Shown here in pieces: positions 1 to 11,864 of a stretch of 64,000 nt of DNA. Every line of letters starts with the position of its first letter. Position 1 is the first letter of the stretch. The stretch spans positions 42,290 to 106,289 of the forward strand of contig OENT01000498.1 of the NCBI GenBank assembly GCA_900239685.1. The letters are read 5' to 3'. The notes beneath the pieces are model-generated. The model was not told where the DNA came from. It made no database searches and was given only the letters and a program-made list of their open reading frames with translations. Position numbers and translations under genes: made by a program. The DNA is from Rotaria macrura. Its lineage: Eukaryota; Rotifera; Eurotatoria; Philodinida; Philodinidae.

Positions 1-249
1 GAAATAAAATTTTGAGAGACTGATTGAAAAATTGAATATCTTTCCGAACTCGACTGTGTTAGGCATTACTTTCAGTCTGGAATTCGAAGAATGAGAGCTT
101 CTGCAATTTGATTTGTTCTCGTATATGTTCGAGTGGGTGAGAGAAAAACGAATCGAGTTTCTTCGACGCAGAATTGTTTCTCATTTAAAATTGAGAATTT
201 TCAGATAACTATTTTGTGATTGTACCTTAAATTAATCATCAGTGAAACG
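1..249. other. Leader of the ART-TPR gene
   Basis: This is non-coding AT-rich sequence upstream of the first gene. A T-rich stretch ending in TTTTCAG at about 198-204 could be a splice acceptor of a leader intron or a trans-splice site, about 46 bases before the ATG at 250. No TATA box stands out clearly. Confidence 0.3.
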
Positions 250-2247
250 ATGGCAACGTCGAACGATGCACCAACAGCGGCAATCAATGAAAAGATGGAA
301 AACTTGGTTTTTGTCTGGTTCGATTCAAATGGTGATCAATCGAATGAAACCAACCAAGGATTTATTTCGAAACTTGAAACTTTATTCGATAGAATTGAAA
401 ATTTCACCGATATGGAAACATGCATCGAATTTCTAGTGGGTGTTAAAGATGAACAAATCTTTTTACTCGTTTCGGATTCTTCTGTGCGAAAAATTAATGC
501 TCGAATTCAACAATCGACACAGATTTATTCAATATATACAACTCATGAACAGAGCAAATTGACGAAACAACCCAAGTATATAAAACATGCTGCTTCAATG
601 AGTGAACTTGTTCATCTGCTGGAACAGGATATTCGTCAATTAAACTGTGATTTATTATCAATGAGTATCATTCCACAATCATCTAGTGCCGATTTGAATA
701 CACTTGAACCGACGTTTATGTATTTCCTATTGTTGAAAGAGAATCTCTTTCTCTTAGAATACGATCAGCGTGCATTTGATGATTTAATTACATTCTGTCA
801 CACGAAATATCATGATGATGCAGTAGAATTGAAAAATATTAGTAGATTTCAAGAAACCTATCATAAAGATGAAGCGATTAATTGGTATACTAAGGAATGC
901 TTTTTATACCGTATGCTTAACAAGGCCTTAGGAGAGTTTATCATTGAAACTATTATGAAGCTTGGTTTTGTTATTCGTGATATTCATCAGCAAATCGAAC
1001 AACGTCATGAGAACCCTAAGTATGCACCTGATTCACATGATAAATTTCATATCGTGTATCGAGGAAGACGTGTGCCGAATTTGGAATTCGAAAAGATCAA
1101 AAAAAGCATCGGTGGTCTCATTTCGTTCAATAATTTTCTTTCAACGAGCGAAAATTTTGAAAGTGCTTCGAAATTCGCCACGCCAACTGGCTTGAGTGAA
1201 AGAAGAACTGGTGTTGTATTTAAAATAAAAATGAATCCATCGAATCCGTCGACTCCATACGCGTCTATAAAAGATATAAGTCAATTTGCAACTGAGAAAG
1301 AAGTTTTATTTTCGATATCAGCAATATTCCGTATCGAAAAAGTTGCAAAGTGTGAAAAGGACAATCAACTTTGGCAAGTCGATCTTCTATTAACCAATGG
1401 AAACGATACGAAAATGAAACGTCTAGCGAATCATATTCGACAGGTGATGGGATCAGGAAATATTTGGCATCGAATGGGTCGGTTAATGATGAAAATTGGT
1501 GATTTGAAAAGAGCTGAAGCGATGTTCGGAGCTTTACTTGAAAACGTACCCGAAAACGATCGAAAGCAAACAGCCTTGTTATACAATCACCTTGGATATA
1601 TATGGAAACAGAAGGGACATTTGGATAATGCACTCTATTATTATAGAAATGCTCTTGCCGTTAGTCGCGAGTATTTACCATTGAATGATCCTATTTTCTT
1701 GAGTCTTTACTCGAACATTGGTGGTATCTTGAAAAAACGTGGCAAGTTAGATGAAGCATTGGAACATTACCAACGCGTATTGGATTTTAATCTTGCTATG
1801 ACTGAGCCAAATCAGTTGGAGATCGCTATTGATTATAATAACATTGGCTCAGTCCTTGACGAACAAGGTAAACATTCAGAAGCGCTTGTTGATTACGAAA
1901 AAGCCTTAGCAATAAAACATGCTCATCTTCCACCTAATCATCCATCGTTATCAAATACGTACAGCAATATTGCTCTCGTTCATCGAAAAATCGGCAATAC
2001 TCCGAAGGCAATCGAGTACTATGAAAAGACATTGACTAATCAACAACGGTCACTCCTGCCGAACGACCCGTCATTGATGGCAACTCACATACGATTAGCT
2101 GAACTATATGAAAGTTTGCATAAATATAAAGAAGCGGTTGAGCATCGTGTGCGTATGATTCATATCGCTCGGCAAACACTTGGTGATGAACATGCTGAAG
2201 TTCAAAAAGAACAGAACTATCTCGATGAACTCCGTAAGAAACTCTAA
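250..2247 (+). CDS. ADP-ribosyltransferase domain fused to tetratricopeptide repeats
   Basis: An intronless 665-residue protein. The in-frame codons before 250 contain no ATG, so ATG 250 is the start. The middle carries an arginine-specific ADP-ribosyltransferase fold of the R-S-E class: Arg271 in YRGRR, a Ser-Thr-Ser at 298-300 after FNNFL, and the E-x-E pair Glu349/Glu351 in TEKEVLF. Such enzymes move ADP-ribose from NAD to protein arginines. From about residue 410 to the end are five or six kinesin-light-chain-like TPRs (for example LYNHLGYIWKQKGHLDNALY and NTYSNIALVHRKIGNTPKA), probably for partner binding. No signal peptide or membrane segment is visible, so a cytosolic place is likely. 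The N-terminal 230 residues match nothing I recognise. The ART-TPR fusion is a large family in bdelloid rotifers. Activity is inferred from the intact triad only. Confidence 0.85.
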   Translation: MATSNDAPTAAINEKMENLVFVWFDSNGDQSNETNQGFISKLETLFDRIENFTDMETCIEFLVGVKDEQIFLLVSDSSVRKINARIQQSTQIYSIYTTHEQSKLTKQPKYIKHAASMSELVHLLEQDIRQLNCDLLSMSIIPQSSSADLNTLEPTFMYFLLLKENLFLLEYDQRAFDDLITFCHTKYHDDAVELKNISRFQETYHKDEAINWYTKECFLYRMLNKALGEFIIETIMKLGFVIRDIHQQIEQRHENPKYAPDSHDKFHIVYRGRRVPNLEFEKIKKSIGGLISFNNFLSTSENFESASKFATPTGLSERRTGVVFKIKMNPSNPSTPYASIKDISQFATEKEVLFSISAIFRIEKVAKCEKDNQLWQVDLLLTNGNDTKMKRLANHIRQVMGSGNIWHRMGRLMMKIGDLKRAEAMFGALLENVPENDRKQTALLYNHLGYIWKQKGHLDNALYYYRNALAVSREYLPLNDPIFLSLYSNIGGILKKRGKLDEALEHYQRVLDFNLAMTEPNQLEIAIDYNNIGSVLDEQGKHSEALVDYEKALAIKHAHLPPNHPSLSNTYSNIALVHRKIGNTPKAIEYYEKTLTNQQRSLLPNDPSLMATHIRLAELYESLHKYKEAVEHRVRMIHIARQTLGDEHAEVQKEQNYLDELRKKL

Positions 2248-2335
2248 TTGCAAGTGTATCATTTGTTGAAAAATTTTGTTCTTCTAAAGAAATACTCGGT
2301 CATTTCATAAGTTAATTTCTTTTCAACCTGAGGAA

Positions 2336-2341
2336 AATAAA
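2336..2341 (+). terminator. Poly(A) signal of the ART-TPR gene
   Basis: A canonical AATAAA lies 89 bases after the TAA stop. Confidence 0.5.
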
Positions 2342-3808
2342 TGTGCTGCGAACTAATTTTTGAACAAAGGAACAAACAAGTGAAATCTGTACGCTGAATT
2401 TTTGATGACGTTATAACTTGACATGTTTTCACGCAAAATACGAACAACGACTTTTACTCATTTTAGAAGAAAAGAAGGGTGAATATCTTTGAAATTATGT
2501 CAGATGGGAACTAGATCGAGATCTGTAATTTTTATCAATTAAAAGAAAACTCACTGAACTGTGAATGCCAGATTTTTCCGACAAGTTTTGTCAAGAACAC
2601 TCAGCAAATTGCTTAAAGACAAAACCTTATGTAATGATTACATTTTTCAATTTTCAGTATTGCACCAGAAGCTTTCGAGGGAGCTCGATAATCTGTGCTA
2701 GGTCGATGTTAAAATGTTCAATCGATCGCGTCAAATGAACATTTTACGACATGTTTTCAGTAGATTTTGCACCAAAAATTGTGTTTCTTCGTATTTTCTG
2801 ATGAAAATCCACATTTCAAAACTAATTTCTGAAAAAAATCTACTATTCACGGATCCGATGCAATTTCATTTTCACTTTCAAGCGGTAAAAAGCACAAATG
2901 TTGATGCACAGTTCCTATCAAGAATGATTCCAAATACTCTTAGCTCGTCTTCAATCTGGCATCGATAATAACATTTGCAAAGAAAAACTTCAACTGGAAA
3001 ATTATTTCAACAATAACTCAATATATCAAACAAAAATAGAATTTTTTTTCTATACCTAGAGGGTGTCGCTGTGATGAGTGTAGATGTTGGTTTCATTGAA
3101 GGCAGAAATAAAAACACCCCACACACTAAATAGACAGCTAGTCGCCAGTTCTGCACTGACACTAGTGCATACCTAGTTTAAACATCCCTTAATTAGTAGC
3201 GTTTTATCTTGGTTCTGCTATATTTAGTGTGAACTGCTTACTTTTCTTGCTGTACTCATGCAAGTTTTACTTGAAAAAACATTTTCTATTCGTTGGAAAT
3301 ACAAAATAAACATAAGATTGACGCTTGATCTTGCAAAAAAATGTAGAACTTGCCTTGAAAATAGAAGCCCTGGTCTTGCACAGCCTGAGCTACTTGTCAA
3401 AGCAACAACATTCCTTTCATTCTCAAATAGTACTGTCCGCTGATATTTCCGTAGGGCATTACATTCTGAAAAAAGTAGATTCAGAGTTTTTGTATGTGAA
3501 AATGGTACAGTTTTAGCTACAATCAGGAACGGATCCGAAAAAAATTAATTTTGAATATCTATAGTATCAACAGATGAAAGATCAGTAAAATAAATAGAAC
3601 TGTCTAAAAATATTTATTTTTATGTCGAAATCAGCATTTATTAATTGATGGACAGATGAAATAAAACAAGATACAACTGAAGAATAAAAACCACCGGTAT
3701 TGAAGCCGCTTTCTGTGAGAAAGCAAAGGAAGAAAAAGCATTACAATTTGGAGATTAGGGACTTCCACGTCTTGGTCATACAGCACTTGTTGGTGAGGAA
3801 ATTTGATT
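2342..3808. other. Intergenic between convergent genes
   Basis: No credible coding exon on either strand. It contains a small G-rich patch at about 3060-3075 followed by TTGAAGGCAGAAATAA, words that recur near 8585-8615. It also holds AATAAA-type signals on the minus strand near 3610-3640 that could end the Rel-like gene. Confidence 0.5.
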
Positions 3809-6252
3809 TTAATCAGCTACATTACATGGATCAGGATGATCATCTATAAATAAAAAACAATCTTTCTCCATATTTAAGTTACATAATAGAAAAAGAAATT
3901 ACAATGAGAATAATATTGCCATTTACGCATCAATTGAGCAGCAGTTTTCTTATTTTGTACAACTACAATAAGATCATCTCCAAAGCTTGGGGGTGATTCG
4001 AATGATAAAATCGTATCAGAAACTTGAAAATGGTGATCATCAAGCTGGACACCATTGCATGTTACACTTAAATCTAGATCAAATGCGAAATCGAATGTTA
4101 ATTAGAGAAAAGAAACATAAGAAATAACATACTAGATTTCTTATATTTTTTGTTTAACTGAACAAAGATCATTTGACCACCTTTTTCACAAAGTTCAATC
4201 GGAAACACTGTATCAATATCCACCGACTGAGAACCATTCGTTGCTACAAGTAGAACGAATCTAAAATAGTAAATAGAAATTAAATTTTTAAATACCATAC
4301 TTTTTTCAATAAGATCCGAATAGGCAGGTGAAGAAACACGTTGAAATCGACCATCGGCTAATTTAACATAGATTGCGAGCATCAATCTACACCATTCCAA
4401 TTTTTTACTCTTAATCAAAGTTTTCGTGATAACATTATCTTGATATAAACTAACCATTTTAACGCACATTCTAAAATAAATACTTTAAAAGATCGAAAAT
4501 AATGTTCAAAGAAATTTCATACTCTTTTTCCAGTTTGTTTGGATCAATCTTGGAAAAAACAATCTTCTTTGCTCGATCAAAGTCATCAGTTTTACCTGGT
4601 ACTAAACAATTGAGATCATTCACCTTTAAATAATGATGTTTATTGGCTGTCATATCCTTGGGCACAACGAATGTTTGATCATGTTCATTTTTGTCATATG
4701 TTACCGCATTACAACCGAGATAAGTTTCTTTCTGATAGGTTTTGATCTCCTCCGGAAGCTAAAAGAATCAAATAGAAAAACTATTTGAAGATAATCTCTC
4801 ATTTACTGTAATTTTCAAAGATTTCCGCTGTTTTTCTCCTTCAACTGCAATAGCTGGGCAAGTTTTTTGACGTAATTCTCCTAAATTACGACCGTGCCAA
4901 ATTCGTATCGGTTGATTATTCAGTTGAGGTTTCGGTAAATCGATTTTTTGTTGAACGTTATTCGTCATAGTATGTAAAAATTGACTATTACTAACAGTTG
5001 TTGATTGAGAACTCAATGGTAATGATGCTTCAATAATGGCTCGATGATTGGACATAATATCTTCGTCATGATTAGTTGATGCTATTCAAATACAACCATC
5101 TCCATAGTCAATGACGAAAATTCTATTCATTACTTACATATCTGTTGAGCAGGTAAGGTAGTTTCATTACTTTCTGTTGAGATCGGCATAAAATAACTAA
5201 CTGAGGAGCTTTCAATCGCTAAGTTGGCTAGTTTCTTTAGCAGCTCAAACTGAACAGTTAAAAGTTCGGATATATTATTTTGCGCTGACAATGCATCATT
5301 GCGAAGTAGATATTCTAGGAAGGAAAAATTATATTGTATATTTACATTCTTGTATTTCCTACTTGATAATGGAAACGAATAATTCAAACTATCGAGTTGA
5401 GGACAAATATGACTCATTAGATTTTGTATGTTTTGAACAAGTACATTGCATACACCTGAACCATTTAACAGAATATCTGACTGATTTTCAGCATGGACTG
5501 AAAGTAACAAGTCAATTGTCGGTAGTTATAATAGAACGAAAATTCACTTTTTTGTCGGACTAACCTGTATTGCATTGGGTGTTGATCATCGGTGCATTTT
5601 CTTCGGTATCAATCATTGAAATATCATTATGAGAAAATTCAGTTGTTCCATTAAAATCACTTGGCCACTTAGCTTCAACTAATGTTTTAAATAATATTAA
5701 CGTGTCTTCATCACTCGTGGGGAAAATAGTTCGATTTTTATAACACCCATCACCCACATAGAAGGCATAAAAACTTGCAAGCGTTTTGTCAAACACAAGG
5801 TAAGCACAATGACCTTGTTGCTGATTGTTTTGTTCGTTTGGGGTTGTTATATATTCAAGTGTCTTTCTACCATTCTCAATGACATAAACATGAAAGTTAA
5901 CAGAGAATTTATCAGCAAATGTTTTTAATTGACAAATTGAGTTTTCATAATTTATTTGGTGTGAGAATAATACTTTGCATACTTCTTCCAGATAAACACG
6001 GCACTGATGAGTAAGTGCTGCCGTTATCTCACTCATCATAATGAAATGTATGCATACATATAATGTCGTTGCACCAACAAAATCAGATCTATTTATTAAT
6101 TAGAATACAAAATATGTCAATTTCAAAAATCTTACAAAACAAAATTACTTTTTCAAGCATGCTTGATGTCCTTCTTCAGGAATACTAATCTTTAAATCAT
6201 CCATGGACTCAACACTATCATCGGTTGATTTATTTTTATCATTAAATGCCAT
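3809..6252 (-). CDS. Rel homology region transcription factor (NFAT/NF-kB class), ten exons
   Basis: Exons on the minus strand: 6252-6149, 6088-5565, 5497-5363, 5314-5138, 5081-4807, 4758-4523, 4470-4301, 4243-4133, 4073-3927 and 3843-3809. All junctions are GT-AG, all phases agree and the sum is 1914 bases (637 residues plus stop), which strongly supports the model. Residues about 371-535 resemble a Rel DNA-binding half, starting at PIRIWHGRNLGELRQ. They end with the typical WCRLMLAIYVKLADGRF...SPAYSDLIEK stretch, which aligns with the R-L-x-F...G-x-F...S-P-I pattern of NFAT and NF-kB. Residues about 545-625 look like the immunoglobulin-like dimerisation half (CEKGGQMIFVQLN matches the GG-x-x-x-I strand). 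The N-terminal 370 residues are unrecognised. The first 210 include a compact region around GHCAYLVFDKTLASFYAFYV that might be a diverged catalytic-type fold, but I cannot name it. No ankyrin repeats are present, so it is not a p100/p105 form. The RHD call rests on pattern memory and is moderate. Confidence 0.6.
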
Positions 6253-9200
6253 AATAAACGTCGTTATTCTTGATTAGAGCACAAACGAATGTGATAGATT
6301 GTTACACTTACTTATTATACCTGATGATTATATTCGAAGCGGACCAATATTTAAGTAGCAGCACTTACTTCTTATGTTATCCTATTGGACAAATCGTAGG
6401 AAGGTAAAAATCGTGATGGAATAATGGCGGCATTAGTGTATTGTCGTTCCGAGTCATCGAGACTGCATGCAAATTCTGCAGCATCCAAATTTTTTAATTT
6501 TAGTGTCATCAATTTAAGAAAAATAACTGCAATATTCTCTGTACCAATTGCAACAATAGTGAATAATCATGGATTGTGCCGGATTTTTAGAAAAAACTTA
6601 AAATTGTATGGATCCTTGAGTAGCTTTTTATATTGTACGTACTTCGAATAAAAATTGCAAATTTATCGCAAAGAAAATTCTGATAAATTCGGAGCAAAAT
6701 CAAAAATAGAAAATGCATTGAAAATTTCTCAGCAGTCGGCAAATTTATCTCACATAAGAAACTCAAACAAGAAATAGCTGATTTCTTTTTATTTTAAGTC
6801 AGAAAGAAATCAAAGATTCCATCAATGAAATAAATTTTCGACATCTGTTGTTCAAAACATCGACTTATCGTCGAAAAGCAGAAATCAGATTTATTCAATA
6901 CCAAATGACTCACTTTAAATTGAAAAAGAATCAGATATCAGCTCTTCTTCTCTTGAAGAAACTCCGTGCTGTTTCAGTAGCTACAATGGTTATCCGTTTT
7001 GACTTCGAATCTGATGAAATCAATATTCGAAATTCCTTGAAGGTCTTCAAACTGAACAATAAGAATATTATGAAAGCATTCTCTGTTTTACCTTGATTTC
7101 CGAAAAAATCGTTGTTTCATTTTCTAAGAATGAATAAGATACCACTGTTCTTCGCACTTCACACATGTAACAACTTTTCTTTTAACCCACTGATGTGATG
7201 ATGTTAAAGCAAATGGAAAATAATCACCGATCAACTTATCCATGAAAATTTCAATACATATGTCTATCGGCTTGATCGACCGTCGTAAATTTTGACTAAA
7301 AGTTTAATATTCATCATAGAATTAGAATGCATTTTACTTCATCTATTTGGTTTCATATTCGCAGTACAGAATTGCAATACCAATAAATAAATTTTGAATA
7401 GTAGCGTTGTTTCCATGGAAACTGGATGGAAGAAAGGATCAAGTTAAAAGTTGAACCCAATTATGATTAGTCAATATCTCATTCTATCGTCCTTTTGTTC
7501 AACTTCTCACTTGATGATGTGACGAGTTTGCGTCAAAAACAGGCACTGCTCTATATTAATGAAGAGGTCGTCGGTGAGAGTATGCGTGTTGAAGTGAGTG
7601 GGCGTCTGTAAGATCGTGTATTGTTATCTACAACCCACATCCTCGTAGAGTGAAACTAAGAATACTATGTGATTTGCAAGAAACGTTTTATCAAATGCTA
7701 ACCAGACAGATGCATTTTGGACAACGATGCAATGAGAAAATTAGTGGTTATTCCTGTGATACTCTTTAAGAATAATCTATAGAGAAAAATATGAGAGTTT
7801 GCATTTTTGAATCAACGGAATAAAACCGCTTAAGTGTGCTAAAACTATCTTAACACAATAAAAAATTTGTTTCTTCTCTGTCAGGAAATTAGCTTCCATT
7901 TTGACTGATCGTCGATCTCCATGTGCTAAAATTTTAGATACTAAATTTTTAAAATGCACTATATTCATAGTATGTAACATTATCGATAGGCCATAGGTGA
8001 ATTAATACCAAAAAATGACAAGAGTAGTAATTAGTCGCAATGTGATGAAACAAATGTTGACGACTGGCCAATGAAATTCGTACTCTGTTGAACACCTCCG
8101 TCCAGATTATGAGTTTGATAACATCAAAAAGAAAAGAAGACGGATGTCTGAGAAGAAAACAAAACATGCATATTCCATTTTTTCGTCTTTCATAGTACAC
8201 CATCAACCATTACGGATCAAGAAACGTGTGGAATAAGCAGAAATCTGTATAGTTATTTGGAAATAGCTGGTAAAAGAAATATTTTAAAACTGGTCTCCAT
8301 AGAATCTTAACTATCATGATGACTTAGAAAACAGTTCATAAAGCCAATTCTATTCATCGACGGATAACTTTGCGTAACTCTACCCAATATTTTCAGAGAA
8401 TAATACATATTTAGTAGGAAAAGAACTTAGTTAGCCAACATCACTCTTCATTGATCGCTGCATATTATTTAATGCACTAGTTAATTTATTTGCTTAATTC
8501 CATGGAGAAATATTTCTAAGAAAAAAAAATCAGTTTCATGATAAAAATGAAAAACATTACAAAGTATAATAAACTTGTAGCGGGTGTGGGTGTCGTTGAA
8601 GGCAGCAATAATACGTTAACATCCAGAAATATCCATGACTTTTCATGGATAGACAGGGACATCATAGTGTTCTAGTCAAAAAGAAGAGAAGAGCTAGGGT
8701 TCCTTTTGAAATTTGGTTTAGATATTTAATTATTTTTGTTGCCGACGTTCAATTGTTTCTGTAAAACTTTTGGTGTTCGAAAAAATCGAATCTTCGAACT
8801 GGTTTTCCTTAGAGAGTTTCAAACGGAGTCTCTGCGAGATTAATAGAAATGAAAATATTCATCGCCCGCTTAATAAACTATATTTGAAAATTCTGAATTT
8901 TTCCTATGAATGCCAGCATAGTTTAGGTCTATCGAATCACGATAGTTTGAAATTCGAACCCTAAGATTTGATTTTTTTTTGAAAACCTAGTCTCTCACAG
9001 AAATCCATGAAAATCAGGCATCGAAATCTGAATGTATGGAGGTCACCACCAAAGAGTTTGAGGAACGCCAGGAAGAGTCGCCTAATCGTACGCGTTTACA
9101 ATGCGGATAGAATACTATCTGGTTAAGGCCTATTGATATGGATGAGATGCGAATACGAATGTTTGAAATTTGAATTCACTTGTTCTTCTAACGAAAGTCC

Positions 9201-10332
9201 ATCGTAATACCGCAGTCTAGAGATATCTCTCGCTGCTAGAACTATGTCACTGTTGCAGTGTGTTCCTGAAAACAGTAAGTTTAGTTTAATTTTGTGGTGA
9301 TGAATTCCGTGAAATTCTACGAACTTACAGATATTCAATGGAATATGAAGTGATAGTAAAATTTAGGTAGTTTAGAAAAGTAACTGTTGGCAGTAGAGTT
9401 ACATTTCTGAAACACGTTTCACAAAGTTCATATCGCTAATGGTCATGGCAGAAGCCACAGTACAAACATCTTGAGGATGCTCACGCCCTAGAGAAACTAT
9501 GGGAATACTTTTGAAAAAAACTACTGCAAATAAGATGCGTTTGGAAAGAAACCTGAAAAGAACATTGTGTACAATTTATGAAAGTACAAGTAAAGTTAAG
9601 CTTAGAACTAATAAAAACGGTCTGAACAACAGAACTAAATAAGTTTTTATTAAATAAGTAGTAAATCGTTCGACTGATATGCTTGTTTTGGAAAGTTTTC
9701 ATGGTTGAATGGAAGAATGCTCAAAAGTCACTCTTTTTGTTCGTTCGATTTAGACCGGAAAGATGGTATAGTTAGTTGTTCATAAGTACAGCATGCTCTT
9801 GATAACTTGGTCATCACTAGAATATACAACCAACCTCGTAAGACTGCATAGACTATCAAATTACAGTCTGTATATAGCTGTAAGAACAGACGAGCTCTCA
9901 TTCATCGACTAACGTCGTATTATGAAAATTTCACGTAGGACAACTGTGGATATAATTAAACTAGTGTTAGTCGAAAAGAGAAGATAAATTTATGAAATCT
10001 AGAATAAGAAGTAGCATTCAAAACTTAGGCCAATACCTCCGAGACTCTATTCGATGTGTTCAAATTTTAGTGCAGAACTCATTCATATCTATGTTCATGA
10101 TTCAACAGCTACGCATATTGTGACAGTACATTCATTGTGCTGAATATTAGAGAGATCTGAGAGAAACCTAGAAAATAAAACAAGACTGACTCGTATAAAA
10201 AATAGCATCATCCATCGAAAACGATGCATTATATTATTGGTTTTTCAGTCGATGTATGTTTTAGTATTTTTTTTATTCTTCAAAAATTGATTAACGCATT
10301 AAAATGAATTCATGTTTAGCATAGAAACTACT
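6253..10332. other. Long gene-free stretch
   Basis: About 4 kb without a supportable exon. The open frames here are short, lack conserved motifs and have random-looking composition. A G-rich patch with TGTGGGTGT-like words occurs at 8580-8595, followed by a small palindrome (TCCATGA, 4-base loop, TCATGGA) near 8631-8650. Enhancers or non-coding RNA cannot be excluded. Confidence 0.5.
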
Positions 10333-11864
10333 TTAATCGGTCAAATGTTCTGGTAGTGAAAGGTAGTGAACACTTTGATCTTTTTCTATACAACTAATAT
10401 CTTGATCACTCTTGGCCTTGTCCGAAACAAGAATCAATTGGTTTTTGCCTCGCCAAGCGACACCTTCAATATTGCAATATTTGATTTGACAATCGGCTGG
10501 CGTTTCAGTGGCTCTGGGCAAATCATAAATTGTACTCTTATCCAATGATGTTAAGTCGAAGAACGGTGCTTCACTTAATTCTTCGATGAGACCAATCCAG
10601 ACTTGACTGTTTTCTTGACTTGTTACAGCAACATAAGTTGGCAACGCATCCGCTTCTTGATGATAAATCGATATGGCTGAATAGTCCTGGAAATGAACCG
10701 ACGATGGTAAATCAAATGTGCCGACAGGTTCCCAAGAGCATGGTTCTTCGAAAATAGAAACGTTGTTGAATCTTCTTAGAACAGAAAAAAGGATAAATTA
10801 CTTTTGGCAGTCGATTGTTTCTTTTGAAGAACAACAATTCGGCCGTCATTTGTAGACGCCGATTTATGATCACACTTATTCGCTTCGCATAGACCGAGCA
10901 AGTAAGTTGCGCCTGAAGTTCGATGAAAAATAAATTCAAGACCTTCGAAGCCTTTGTTTTCTGACGCAAAATTCCAATTAGCTAAGCAAGATTCGAGTAC
11001 TTGAATAGGTGTTGAACTTTTCGTATCAATAATAACTTCGAAAACATTCGCTTGATATACATCAACAGTATCCGTTGGTATAGCTTCTTGTGTCACGAAA
11101 TAGGTACCACTAATAGGATTGTAGGCCATGCCTTCGAAACCGGATTTCTTTTTACTCAATGATGGAACAGGCCATTCCAGTAGTCGATCAGTACAATTGA
11201 ACGAACGCCCCACTGATGTACATATGGCACCTATGTGATAGCTGTTATCAAAGACAACGTACATTATATGGCCATCACGACTGAGCACAACGTCAGACGC
11301 TTCAAAACGATTCGGAACTGTTTCAATTTCATTGTACCTATAAAAACGTTCAAAATAACAATGGTAGAATAAATACTTATAAGTACTCTAGGAGCCAGAA
11401 TACATCATGATTAGGTATGAAGTCGAATGATTAGAAGATAGAATATTTACTCTACTTGTGAACATTCGATTCAACTGACTTAATAAGAAGAGTAAAGGTT
11501 TGAAATAGAAAACAATGATTCCATTCATTCGCAAAGTTTTTTATGCTCATCAACCAGTTTGATTATCTTATATCGGCTAGATAGTATCCTCTTTGGTTAG
11601 TGTTTTGGGTCGAAATCGTAGCGTCGAAGTGAAACGATCTTCACGAAAGTTTTAAAATAATGATAGGTCGTCAAAACAATGCACTTACATGGACGAATCA
11701 AAGAAAGAATCAGCAATTGTTTGCTCTTTGACTAACTTCAACGTATAGTCTTGATATTCGGCGCTCTTGCAAGGATTGACTGCTAACGTTCGACCATTCA
11801 TAAAGACGAAGAACACGACGTGAAAGAGCAAGACCACGTCGGAGAATGAAGATTTGTTTGACAT
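10333..11864 (-). CDS. Secreted beta-propeller-like protein (SdiA-regulated / phytase-esterase-like)
   Basis: Three exons: 11864-11689 (ATG at 11864), 11337-10802 and about 10774-10333. Exon 1 has a signal peptide (MSNKSSF, then the hydrophobic DVVLLFHVVFFVF core), so the product is probably secreted. Exon 2 carries short beta-strand repeats with the motifs GFEGMAYNPISGTYFVTQEA and GFEGLEFIFHRTSG. Exon 3 has EGVAWRGKNQLILVSDKAK near the end. Repeated F-E-G-(M/L)-x-(Y/F) and E-G-V-A-W strands are typical of the SdiA-regulated / esterase-like phytase propeller families, but no catalytic set is identifiable. Cysteines are several, as expected for an extracellular protein. The first junction is phase-correct. 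The second is one base out of frame with the obvious GT (after GCCAAAA) and AG sites, so either splicing is unusual or there is an indel. The AATAAA at about 10272-10277 on the minus strand may end it. Length is about 385 residues. Confidence 0.6.
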
